Below, piece by piece: positions 17,632 through 25,799 of a stretch of DNA of 47,532 nt (the stretch's first letter is position 1; each line of letters starts with the position of its first letter). The notes beneath the pieces are model-generated. The model worked only from the letters and a program-made list of their open reading frames with translations. It searched no databases and was not told the origin of the DNA. The position numbers and the translations under genes were made by a program. The DNA comes from an uncultured Hyphomicrobiaceae bacterium (GTDB taxonomy: Bacteria > Pseudomonadota > Alphaproteobacteria > Rhizobiales > CALHAX01): contig CALHAX010000026.1 in assembly GCA_937931785.1 (NCBI GenBank), positions 1 to 47,532 on the forward strand, written 5' to 3'.

Positions 17632-17999
17632 GGCGCTTCCTCCTTCGGCGTGGCAATATCCGCCTTCAGTTCATGGGGTGCGAGCGGGTCGAGAAACGGA
17701 TTGCGATACAGCGTGTCATGGCTCTCGACGCCAATCTCCAGGGTGCAGTCGCTTGTCGGGCGCGCAACGCAAAGGATGATATATCCGTTTGCGAGTTGGC
17801 GGTTATTGAGCGCAACCTGGGCTTGCTGATTGACGGTGCCTTCAATCAGTTTGGCGGCACATGTAATGCAACCACCGTATTTGCAGCCGTAGGGCAGATC
17901 GACTCCCCGCTCACGAAGGCTCTCAAGCAGGGGGCGGCGGTGATCAACCTCATACGTTTCATCGTTCTGGTTGGCGAGGGTGATGCGATACGTCGTCAT
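17628..17999 (-). CDS. Plant-type [2Fe-2S] ferredoxin
   Basis: Small electron carrier of 123 residues. Three cysteines sit in GCKYGGCITCAAK (C-x4-C-x2-C) and the fourth in ILCVARPTSDC, the classic plant-type 2Fe-2S pattern. The start at 17999 (MTTYRITLANQ) is chosen because the frame upstream overlaps the preceding gene and loses similarity. It shares ATGA with the stop of the methanethiol-oxidase gene and ATGA with the next gene. It may pass electrons to or from an oxidoreductase linked to methanethiol oxidation; no partner reductase lies nearby. Confidence 0.92.
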   Translation of the reverse strand: MTTYRITLANQNDETYEVDHRRPLLESLRERGVDLPYGCKYGGCITCAAKLIEGTVNQQAQVALNNRQLANGYIILCVARPTSDCTLEIGVESHDTLYRNPFLDPLAPHELKADIATPKEEAP

Positions 18000-19363
18000 A
18001 GCCAGATATCGCTTGTGCAATCGCCGCCTGGATAGCGGGTTTCGTGGCAACGAGATGGCCCATTCGGCTCCTTGCCGAAATCGACCACGAAGTCGGGATC
18101 GATTTCCATGCCACCGTTTTCCGTATCGCAGTTGATCATCAGCATACACCCGCCATTGGTGCGGATCTCTGGATAAAACTGGTTGTCCCAGGTGGAAAAT
18201 AATGAGGTGGTAACGTAAAGTCGTTTTCCATCCAGTGAAAGCTGGATCATCTGCGGCCCACCCGTCACCTTGACGCCATTGACTTCAGGCGCTTTTTCCA
18301 GAAGCCCGCCCATCCAGATCTGACCTGTAAACTTTGGATTGTGCGGGTCAGAAATGTCGTACTGGCGAATGTCGCCGTGCAACCAGTTGCAAAAGTAGAG
18401 GAAGCGATCGTCCATCGAAAGCAGGATGACAGAGATAACGCCGGGCACCGGGATGGGCCATTCCGGATGCGGTTCGTTGGCAACGTCAATTATTTTCTCC
18501 CATTGCCACTCGTCCGCATTATCTTTCCACCAGTGGATGATGTTGGCTGACAATGCTGCGCCGACAAAACCGTGGGACGAGTCCGGGTCGTGGTGAAAGC
18601 GCACCTCCAGCGGAATGAGGCCGTCTTCACCGAGATACATTGTCTGCTTCGGTTCCTTCTTCTCGAAGTCCCAGAAATGCAGTTCACGCCCATACTTGAG
18701 GTGCCCGACTTCCTCCAGATCAAAGCCTGGCATGAAGGTATTTGGGGCGGCCCATTCCGATGAGACCATCACATTGTGGCGGGGTTGATACCAGAAGTCG
18801 TAACCGAACTTGATGTCGCCCATAGAGTTTTCCCAGCGACCAACGATCTCGAAATCCTTGTTGAGGTGAAGATAGCCACCGGGCGCATTGCCCTGTGCGT
18901 CACCAAGCATGGAGATGATGATGTCCGAGCCGAGGCAATGGATCGTGTGCGGGGCGGACAGGTTGGTCTTCGCCTTGATTTCCGATCCCTCGATCACCTT
19001 GAACAATGTGGGATTGCGGGGATCGGTTGCGCAGTCGACGATATGCAGGTTGGATGAACGCACACCGGGAACAATCAGGTACTTTCGTTCCATGCCCGCA
19101 TCGCCATGGCACGACGAACAGGCGTTCCAGCCCATGTGATGGAGTTCATCTCCGATCCCGGGCATCTCGAGACGCGAGATGACCTGACTGTAGGTCGAGC
19201 TCTCGGGATCCGCATCGATCGTGCAGAGATAGTCAGGCTTCTGGATGCCGGTGCCTGTGTAGATCGCGATGGTATAGAGGATTTTTTCGCGCGGCGCTTG
19301 CATGGCGTCCGCAGGAGAAGCGTACCCGGGGCCACAACACGTCGCTTCACCATTGTCACTCAT
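17996..19363 (-). CDS. mtoX: Selenium-binding-protein-56-like methanethiol oxidase
   Basis: 455 residues of the SBP56/MtoX family, which oxidises methanethiol to formaldehyde, sulfide and hydrogen peroxide using copper. Recognisable blocks are KILYTIAIYTGTG near the start, DELHHMGWNACSSCHGD with the conserved Cys pair, VSSEWAAPNTFMPGFDLE and HGDIRQYDISDPHNPKFTGQ near the C-terminus. The start at 19363 (MSDNGEATCCGP) follows a GGAGG 8 nt upstream; the open frame extends 161 codons further but into the divergent IclR gene. It heads an operon with a ferredoxin and a CoA-binding protein, without the SCO1/SenC and MauG genes often found beside mtoX. A DmdA-like gene next door strengthens the methyl-sulfur reading. 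Other SBP56 functions remain possible. Confidence 0.85.
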   Translation of the reverse strand: MSDNGEATCCGPGYASPADAMQAPREKILYTIAIYTGTGIQKPDYLCTIDADPESSTYSQVISRLEMPGIGDELHHMGWNACSSCHGDAGMERKYLIVPGVRSSNLHIVDCATDPRNPTLFKVIEGSEIKAKTNLSAPHTIHCLGSDIIISMLGDAQGNAPGGYLHLNKDFEIVGRWENSMGDIKFGYDFWYQPRHNVMVSSEWAAPNTFMPGFDLEEVGHLKYGRELHFWDFEKKEPKQTMYLGEDGLIPLEVRFHHDPDSSHGFVGAALSANIIHWWKDNADEWQWEKIIDVANEPHPEWPIPVPGVISVILLSMDDRFLYFCNWLHGDIRQYDISDPHNPKFTGQIWMGGLLEKAPEVNGVKVTGGPQMIQLSLDGKRLYVTTSLFSTWDNQFYPEIRTNGGCMLMINCDTENGGMEIDPDFVVDFGKEPNGPSRCHETRYPGGDCTSDIWL

Positions 19364-19450
19364 AGTATTGCCTCCACCCCGCACAATTTTGACTTGCCTC
19401 TTGATTTTCAGCGTCCTACAACATGAGACAAATGTCCGTAAAGTGAAAAT

Positions 19451-20212
19451 ATGCATCTCGATCGCCTCATTGCTGTTTTGGAAACCGTGGCCATTGCGGG
19501 GCGCGCCGTTTCGCCTGTGGATGTGCAGCGCGCTACCGGCCTCCCGCGACCTACGTGCTATCGATTGCTTCAGACGCTGGCCGAACATCGTCTGCTTGAT
19601 ACGCCGGAGGATGCCCCCCGTTACCTGATCGGCGAGCGATTGAAGCGCATTGCCATTCTCGGGCAGCCGGACGTGAACGTATGCCAATCTGCGGCACCGA
19701 CATTGAAAAAGGCGGCCATTGAATTTGGTGAAGCGGTGTTTCTGTCCCGGTTTCGCGATCGGTCCGTCGAGATCATTCATGTGGAAACGCCGGTCGACAC
19801 CGCGCGCTCGTTTATCCACCCCGGGCTTGGCAATCGGCCCCTGCATGCCTGCTCTTGCTCAAAGGCTATCGCCGCTTTCGCCGATCGAGATTTCCTGGGT
19901 GAGGTTCTCTCCAAACCTTTACGTGCCTACACAGAACAAACGAAGATCCAGCGGGACGAAATCGAACAGGAATTCCTCAACATTCGGGATCGCGGTTTCG
20001 CAGAGTGTGTCGAAGAAATTGAAGTGGGCGTCTCAAGCGTCGCCGCGCCCATCCGTATCGGAACTGTCGGCGTGCCATTCAGCGTCGGTGCGACGGGGCC
20101 CATTCGTCGCTTCACCAGCCGCCACCGCAAAAAAATTGGTGCCGCATTGATTGACGTCGCAGATCGCATTGCAGCGAACCTGCAACTTTCCCACGCGAGC
20201 GCATCGTACTGA
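19451..20212 (+). CDS. IclR-family transcriptional regulator
   Basis: 253 residues with an N-terminal winged helix (VSPVDVQRATGLPRPTCYRL) and an IclR effector domain (EIIHVETPVDTARSFIHPG, GNRPLHACSCSKAIAAF). It is divergent from mtoX across 87 nt and 38 nt upstream of the DmdA-like gene on its own strand, so it can control both. IclR proteins typically bind small organic acids; a methyl-sulfur metabolite is a reasonable effector here but is inference. Confidence 0.92.
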   Translation: MHLDRLIAVLETVAIAGRAVSPVDVQRATGLPRPTCYRLLQTLAEHRLLDTPEDAPRYLIGERLKRIAILGQPDVNVCQSAAPTLKKAAIEFGEAVFLSRFRDRSVEIIHVETPVDTARSFIHPGLGNRPLHACSCSKAIAAFADRDFLGEVLSKPLRAYTEQTKIQRDEIEQEFLNIRDRGFAECVEEIEVGVSSVAAPIRIGTVGVPFSVGATGPIRRFTSRHRKKIGAALIDVADRIAANLQLSHASASY

Positions 20213-20250
20213 ACACTGTCGGACAAACTGTCCATCCGGGATCAACATCC

Positions 20251-21408
20251 ATGCCATCAGATCATGAAGCCTTTCAAAAATTCAGCTTCGGAACACAGGT
20301 GAGAAAGTCTCCCTATTCGGACGCCGCGTTGCGCTGGGGGGCAAAGGGATTTTCTGTCTACAACCATATGTATATTCCGCGCGACTTTGGGGATCCGGTT
20401 CAAAACTTCTGGAATCTCGTGAACGAGGCTATCTTGTGCGACGTGGGCGTTGAGCGGCAGGTGGAAATCACAGGGCCAGACGCCGCACGATTCATCCAGT
20501 ATCTTTGTTGCCGTGATCTTTCGAAATGCCAGGTCGGGCAGTGTAAATATGTTCTGATAACCGACCAGGATGGCGGCATTATCAATGATCCCATCCTGTT
20601 GAAACTTACAGAAAATCATTTCTGGTTGTCGATTGCAGACAGCGACGTGCTTTTGTGGGCAAAAGGACTTGCAGTGAATTCCGGCATGGACGTTCGTATC
20701 GTTGAGCCGGATGTTTCGCCGCTTCAGCTTCAGGGACCAAACTCACGCGACATCTTGCGGGCTGCGTTCGGTGAGGGTCCTGCGGAGTTGAAATATTATT
20801 GGTTTACTGAGTACGACTGGGATGGAATCCCCCTGATCATTTCGCGAACGGGATGGTCGAGTGAGTTGGGATACGAGATTTTCCTTCGCGACGGGTCTGC
20901 AGGCGACAAACTATGGGAATACCTTATGGACGTTGGGCGTCCACTTGGTCTCCATCCAGGGCACACCTCCAGCATTCGTCGCATCGAGGCGGCGATGTTG
21001 TCTTATCACGCAGACATGACACTGGAAAATAATCCGTTTGAGCTCGGAATGGATCGACTTGTAGACCTCGAAATGGAGGCCGATTTTGTCAGCAAGTCTG
21101 CGTTGACGCGCATCAAGACTGCGGGTGTGAGCCAACTGTTCGTTGGTCTAGTGATTGATGGCCTACCACTCTCCGGTTCGAATGACGAACACTGGCCAAT
21201 CAGCAAAGGCGGAGAGGTTGTTGGGCACGTGACGTCCGCGATCTACTCTCCTCGCCTGAAAAAAAACATCGCACTGGCAATGGTTGCGCGCGATCAGGCC
21301 AAGATTGGAACGAGACTTGTGATCGATATGTCCGGAGACGTGCGAGACTGTGAGGTTGTTCCGAAACCCTTTTACGACCCCAGGAAATCGATCGCCGTAA
21401 AAACCTGA
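20251..21408 (+). CDS. GcvT-fold methyltransferase resembling DMSP demethylase DmdA
   Basis: 385 residues of the aminomethyltransferase (glycine-cleavage T) fold. Several segments follow DmdA more closely than GcvT: VYNHMYIP, DVGVERQVEITGPDA, VLITDQDGGIINDPILLKL, VEPDVSPLQLQGPNSRD, GYEIFLRDGS and SSIRRIEAAMLSYHADMTLE followed by NNPFELGMDRLVDLE. DmdA moves a methyl group from dimethylsulfoniopropionate to tetrahydrofolate, giving methylmercaptopropionate, the route that ends in methanethiol. The neighbouring mtoX would oxidise that product. No dmdB, dmdC or dmdD is in the window. It could instead demethylate another S- or N-methyl compound; the family is sure, the substrate is not. Confidence 0.6.
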   Translation: MPSDHEAFQKFSFGTQVRKSPYSDAALRWGAKGFSVYNHMYIPRDFGDPVQNFWNLVNEAILCDVGVERQVEITGPDAARFIQYLCCRDLSKCQVGQCKYVLITDQDGGIINDPILLKLTENHFWLSIADSDVLLWAKGLAVNSGMDVRIVEPDVSPLQLQGPNSRDILRAAFGEGPAELKYYWFTEYDWDGIPLIISRTGWSSELGYEIFLRDGSAGDKLWEYLMDVGRPLGLHPGHTSSIRRIEAAMLSYHADMTLENNPFELGMDRLVDLEMEADFVSKSALTRIKTAGVSQLFVGLVIDGLPLSGSNDEHWPISKGGEVVGHVTSAIYSPRLKKNIALAMVARDQAKIGTRLVIDMSGDVRDCEVVPKPFYDPRKSIAVKT

Positions 21409-21552
21409 CGTACAGCGCGCTTAGGACAGGCGTTTTGTTGGGTGGAAATGAAACGTTTGTCGCGTTCGTAACGGCAAGCACGAATCGCATAATCTGCTAT
21501 CCTCAACAGGAGGGCATTGCGCGCACGTGTGCAGAAGTTGCGCTGCGCTGAA

Positions 21553-21566
21553 ACGTAAATTTACGT
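21553..21566. promoter_or_regulatory. 14-nt perfect palindrome upstream of channel gene
   Basis: ACGTAAATTTACGT is fully self-complementary over 14 nt. It ends 64 nt before the mscS-like start codon, in the 222-nt spacer after the DmdA-like gene. The size and place fit a dimeric repressor site; the regulator is unknown. Confidence 0.55.
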
Positions 21567-21630
21567 CCCTCTTGTCGAGAGCAGAATGCTTGAAGGCAGA
21601 ATGGCATTTCACGCGATTTCCGAGGGTATC

Positions 21631-23346
21631 ATGGTCACGATCAATCGCTTCGTTTTGATAACATTGTTCACGTGTGCAACGCTTGTGTTCGCGCCGGTCA
21701 CGAATGCATGCGCCCAGGAAGGCGATGCCAGTGTCGTGAAGCAAGACGTCGGTCCCGGGGACACGCAAGAGTTGGACGCGATTGCAACTCTCGGAAATCT
21801 TCTTGCAACCCGCAAAGAGCAACAAGCTGTCGTCGCTGCGTTCAAGAAGCAATTGCGCGCGGCCAGAGAGGACGCGACGCGCACTGAACTCAAGGCCAAC
21901 ATCACAGAGGCCCAGAACAAACTATCGCAATTGGACGCACAGTTGACAGCGATTTCCACCGGCGTGGCTGATGACTCGTTTGCCAATCGACAAGGTCAAC
22001 CGTTCAACCTTCAAAGCGAATTGGTAGGTTTGGCAGAGCCATTTGTGAAGATGATGCGCGAAGCAACCGCAACAGCGCGAGAGATCGAAAAGTTGCGATC
22101 CACGCAGAATGAAGCCAAGCGACAGACGGAGCTCGCCAGAAAAGCGCTCATGCGAATAACGCAGCTCAAGGACGCGTTACCGAAAAACGAGCGCACGGCA
22201 CGATCTGCTGAAGCACGTCATCTGAAAGAGCAGGACGAAATCTGGCAAAAACGTCTCCAGGAATCGGGAGACCTTGCTGAAACGGCCGCACAACAATTGC
22301 AAATTCGACAGGATGAACAGGCTAATTCTTCCACTGATGTCGGCGAGGTTGTCATAGATTTTCTCCGGAATCGTGGATTGAATCTCCTGCTTGCGTTTGG
22401 CGCATTTTTTGGCGTCTTCATGTTGTCGAGAGTGATTGGGCAATTTTTTGGACGCATGCGTCAGAAGCAGAAAATAAAACGATCATTCGCTGTTCGCGTT
22501 GGCAGCCTCGTCTACCGCGTTGTGACGATACTGATTTCGCTCTTTGCAATGCTGTTTGTGCTCAATTTGATGAACGACTGGATACTACTCGGCATGACAT
22601 CCGTGTTTGCCGTTGCGATCGCCTGGATTGGGCTCAAGATGCTCCCGGCGATTGTAGAACAAACGACCCTGCTGCTCGATCTCGGTGCTGTCCAGGAGGG
22701 GGAACGGGTTATGCTCAACAATGTGCCATGGCGCGTTGAACACCTCGACTTCTACACGGATCTTGTCAATCCGGATCTGGAAGGGGGGACGTTCACTTTG
22801 CCGGTCAGGGAATTGGTTGGTTTACACTCGCGTCCCGCCGCGGTCGACGAAGCCTGGTTTCCTACCCGTAAGGGAGACTGGGCACAGCTCGCCGACGGGC
22901 GAACCGGAGAAATTGTGATTCAAACACCAGAGCTTGTTCAACTCGTGGAGTTGGGCGGTTCACGGGTCACATATGCCACGGCAGATTTTCTGGCGAACAC
23001 GCCACGTAATCTTTCGACCGGATATCGAGTCGAGGTCAGTTTTGGTATTGATTACAAGCATCAGATCGACGCTGTAGATGAAATCCCTACAAAATTACGG
23101 AAGCATATCCACGCCGGCTTGAGTGAAATGTTGAATGGCAAGGGTTTGCGCGGCGTGGATGTGGATCTTGCTGGCACAGGTGCATCCTCGATTGACTACG
23201 ACATCGAAGCTGATATCGCAGGGGATCACGCGCACCTCTTTGAAGATATTGAACGTGAAATATCGCGTCTCCTTGTTGACGCCTGCAACACGTACAACTG
23301 GACAATCCCGTACCCGCAAATGGTCCTGCATCAAGCGTCAACCTAG
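21631..23346 (+). CDS. MscS-family mechanosensitive ion channel
   Basis: 571 residues. A signal peptide (about 1-30, ending ACAQEG) precedes a periplasmic region of about 200 residues rich in Lys, Glu, Ala and Gln with heptad-like spacing, probably coiled coil. Hydrophobic spans start near residues 249 (LLLAFGAFFGVFML), 290 and 315. The MscS beta domain follows with VQEGERVMLNNVPWRVEHLD, and a C-terminal domain with SFGIDYKHQIDAVDEIP. An MscS-type channel releases solutes at osmotic downshock. The start at 21631 is preferred to two upstream ATGs because GAGGG precedes it and the signal peptide begins there. It stands alone, with a palindrome in its upstream region. Confidence 0.8.
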   Translation: MVTINRFVLITLFTCATLVFAPVTNACAQEGDASVVKQDVGPGDTQELDAIATLGNLLATRKEQQAVVAAFKKQLRAAREDATRTELKANITEAQNKLSQLDAQLTAISTGVADDSFANRQGQPFNLQSELVGLAEPFVKMMREATATAREIEKLRSTQNEAKRQTELARKALMRITQLKDALPKNERTARSAEARHLKEQDEIWQKRLQESGDLAETAAQQLQIRQDEQANSSTDVGEVVIDFLRNRGLNLLLAFGAFFGVFMLSRVIGQFFGRMRQKQKIKRSFAVRVGSLVYRVVTILISLFAMLFVLNLMNDWILLGMTSVFAVAIAWIGLKMLPAIVEQTTLLLDLGAVQEGERVMLNNVPWRVEHLDFYTDLVNPDLEGGTFTLPVRELVGLHSRPAAVDEAWFPTRKGDWAQLADGRTGEIVIQTPELVQLVELGGSRVTYATADFLANTPRNLSTGYRVEVSFGIDYKHQIDAVDEIPTKLRKHIHAGLSEMLNGKGLRGVDVDLAGTGASSIDYDIEADIAGDHAHLFEDIEREISRLLVDACNTYNWTIPYPQMVLHQAST

Positions 23347-23699
23347 ATTGATAGATCCCGCCAGTCCTCGTGGGTGTTGCGGCTCGATCATCTGTCACAT
23401 GCACCGAATTTTGTAGTCGCCTGATCTGCCACCAGGATCAAATGGCCTTGCTCGATTTGCAGAACAGCAAGCTGGACCAACAGTTCAAGTCACCTCTCAG
23501 TTGTTGACAAAACCGGGTAGTCCAGATCAATCTTGAGATATGGCACGGACAACCAAATCAGCAATGAGCTTGGTGAGCGATCACCGTAACGGTCGACGTG
23601 CAACCGGCTGCGATCTCGTGATCTGTATTACCTGCATAGACGCCTGACCTCCGACTGTGGGGCAGGATTTTTTCTTGCAAGTCATGCCCGGTCCCTGTG
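23347..23699. other. Intergenic region before hyuA
   Basis: 353 nt between the channel gene and hyuA. No convincing gene, RNA or terminator was found on either strand. It should hold the promoter of the hyuA-to-aldehyde-dehydrogenase operon. Confidence 0.5.
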
Positions 23700-25799
23700 A
23701 TGTCTTCTCCCTCCTACCGACTAGCCATAGATATAGGTGGCACGTTTACCGATATTGCTGTTGCCGATGCGACAGGGCGGATTTGTGCCACGACGAAAAC
23801 CGCCACGACCTCCACCAATCCAACGGAAGGCGCGCTCTCGGGAACGCGCATCGTATTGGATCAGCTGGGCATCGGCTTCGACGCAATCAGTGCCTTTATT
23901 CACGGAACCACGTTGGCAACGAACGCACTGATCGAACGGCGTGGCGCTGTTGTTGCCTGCATTACGACAGAGGGATTTCGGGATATTCTCGAGATCGCCT
24001 ATGAACGTCGCTACAGCCAGTACGACATCAATATTGAAAAACCGGATCTGCTTGTTCCGCGTTCCCGATGCTTTACGGTACCGGAGCGCATGAACGTCCG
24101 CGGTGAGGTGCTACAACCGTTCGACGAAGCATGCGTCGACCCGTTGATCACCAATCTGGATCAATGCGATGCGGAAGCGGTCGCGATTTGTCTCCTGCAC
24201 GCGTACGCCAATCCATCACACGAAGAACGATTGCGAGACTTGATCACCGAACGCAGACCCGATCTCTTTGTATCATTATCATCGGAAGTGAGCCCGGAAG
24301 CACGTGAGTTCGAGCGTTTGTGCACGACGGTTGCAAGCGCCTACATCCAACCACTCATGTCGACCTATCTCGCGCAGTTTTCTGAAACGTTCGCGCGGGA
24401 AGGATTGCAATGCCCAGTTCTGATGATGACATCCGGCGGCGGCATGACAACGATCGAGACCGCGCGACAGTTACCCATCAGACTGGTCGAAAGCGGCCCC
24501 TGTGGAGGCGCAGTCCTTGCCGCAACGGTGGCCCGGCAAGCTGGCCTGGATCGTGTTCTGTCGTTTGATATTGGCGGGACTACTGCGAAACTCTGCCTGA
24601 TTGACGATTATTTTCCACAGACCGCTCGAAATTTTGAGATTTCACGTGCGGCACGGTTCATCAAAGGCAGCGGAATGCCAGTGCGTATTCCGGTTGTCGA
24701 GATGATCGAAATTGGCGCCGGTGGAGGATCTATCGCATCCGTCGACACGCTCGGTCGCATCACCGTCGGTCCTCGGAGTGCTGGTTCGGAACCAGGCCCC
24801 GCCGCTTTCGGGCGTGGCGGGAAAGAGCCGACCGTCACAGATGCAGATGTGGTGCTTGGACTTATTGATCCGGAACGGTTCGCTGAAGGGCGTTTGCACA
24901 TCGATGCTGAGGCGGCAAAGACCGTATTGTCCACATGCGTAGGGTCTGCACTCGAACTCACCGCAGAGCAGGCAGCACACGGCGTTAGCCAGATTGTCGA
25001 TGAGAGCATGGCGAGTGCAGGCCGCATGCACGCAATCGAGTCGGGCAAGGATCTTGGTGCGCGCACGATGATTGCATTTGGCGGCAATGGTCCCCTGCAT
25101 GCCACCCGTGTTGCACGTCGGGCCGGGATCAGTCGCATTGTCATTCCGTTAGATCCCGGGGTGGGATCGGCGTTGGGGTTTCTTGAAGCGCCAGTATCGT
25201 TCGAAATCGTACGCAGTCGTTACGCCCGACTTGAGTCGTTTGACCTGCATGCAATTAATATTCTGTTCGATGATATGATTGCGATAGCCAGCAGTGTTGT
25301 GCGCGCCGGAGCCAAAGATCATACGCTTGAAACGGTGCGTAGTGCATTTTTGCGCTACCACGGGCAAGGTCATGAGATTGAAATCACACTGCCAGACAGA
25401 CCGTTGCAAGCGATGGACATCGAAACAATGCAATGTTTGTTCGAAGATGCCTACAGTGCGCAGTTTTCGAGACCGGTACCGGGCATGAGCATCGAGATTT
25501 TGAACTGGTCTGTTCTGGTCACGACGCCGAGCCGTCCAACCGCTGTCCCCACTGCCGCTCCTGAACCAAAACCAATACAATTGGCGATGAAACGCACCGT
25601 GCATTGCGATCTGACAGGCAATCAGATCGAAGCGGCCGTTGCCCTGCGTCAGAACTTGTCTCCGGGGGATTGTTTCGACGGACCAGCACTCGTCGTCGAG
25701 CCGCAAACGACAACGCTGGTCAGCGCCGACTTCTCTGCGTCGGTGGATGGGTTTGGCAATCTCGTACTGGTGCAGAAAGGTGCGCGAAATGTCTCCTGA
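23700..25799 (+). CDS. hyuA: Hydantoinase/oxoprolinase subunit A (HyuA family)
   Basis: ATP-dependent amide- or lactam-ring hydrolase subunit of 699 residues. The actin-like phosphate motif IDIGGTFTDIAVAD opens the protein, followed by FIHGTTLATNALIERRGA, MTSGGGMTT and the second actin-like motif LSFDIGGTTAKLCLIDD near residue 290. GAGGGSIA and IAFGGNGPLHA mark the oxoprolinase core. Pairs of HyuA and HyuB open hydantoin, 5-oxoproline or related rings, or carboxylate ketones. The ATG at 23700 directly follows a GTG at 23697; both are usable. The 3' end overlaps hyuB by 11 nt. It heads a seven-gene operon ending in an aldehyde dehydrogenase. Confidence 0.9.
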   Translation: MSSPSYRLAIDIGGTFTDIAVADATGRICATTKTATTSTNPTEGALSGTRIVLDQLGIGFDAISAFIHGTTLATNALIERRGAVVACITTEGFRDILEIAYERRYSQYDINIEKPDLLVPRSRCFTVPERMNVRGEVLQPFDEACVDPLITNLDQCDAEAVAICLLHAYANPSHEERLRDLITERRPDLFVSLSSEVSPEAREFERLCTTVASAYIQPLMSTYLAQFSETFAREGLQCPVLMMTSGGGMTTIETARQLPIRLVESGPCGGAVLAATVARQAGLDRVLSFDIGGTTAKLCLIDDYFPQTARNFEISRAARFIKGSGMPVRIPVVEMIEIGAGGGSIASVDTLGRITVGPRSAGSEPGPAAFGRGGKEPTVTDADVVLGLIDPERFAEGRLHIDAEAAKTVLSTCVGSALELTAEQAAHGVSQIVDESMASAGRMHAIESGKDLGARTMIAFGGNGPLHATRVARRAGISRIVIPLDPGVGSALGFLEAPVSFEIVRSRYARLESFDLHAINILFDDMIAIASSVVRAGAKDHTLETVRSAFLRYHGQGHEIEITLPDRPLQAMDIETMQCLFEDAYSAQFSRPVPGMSIEILNWSVLVTTPSRPTAVPTAAPEPKPIQLAMKRTVHCDLTGNQIEAAVALRQNLSPGDCFDGPALVVEPQTTTLVSADFSASVDGFGNLVLVQKGARNVS

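Noticed and set aside
19364-19846. N-terminal extension of the methanethiol oxidase
   Set aside because: Would run through the divergent IclR gene; a GGAGG ribosome site and family length favour the start at 19363.
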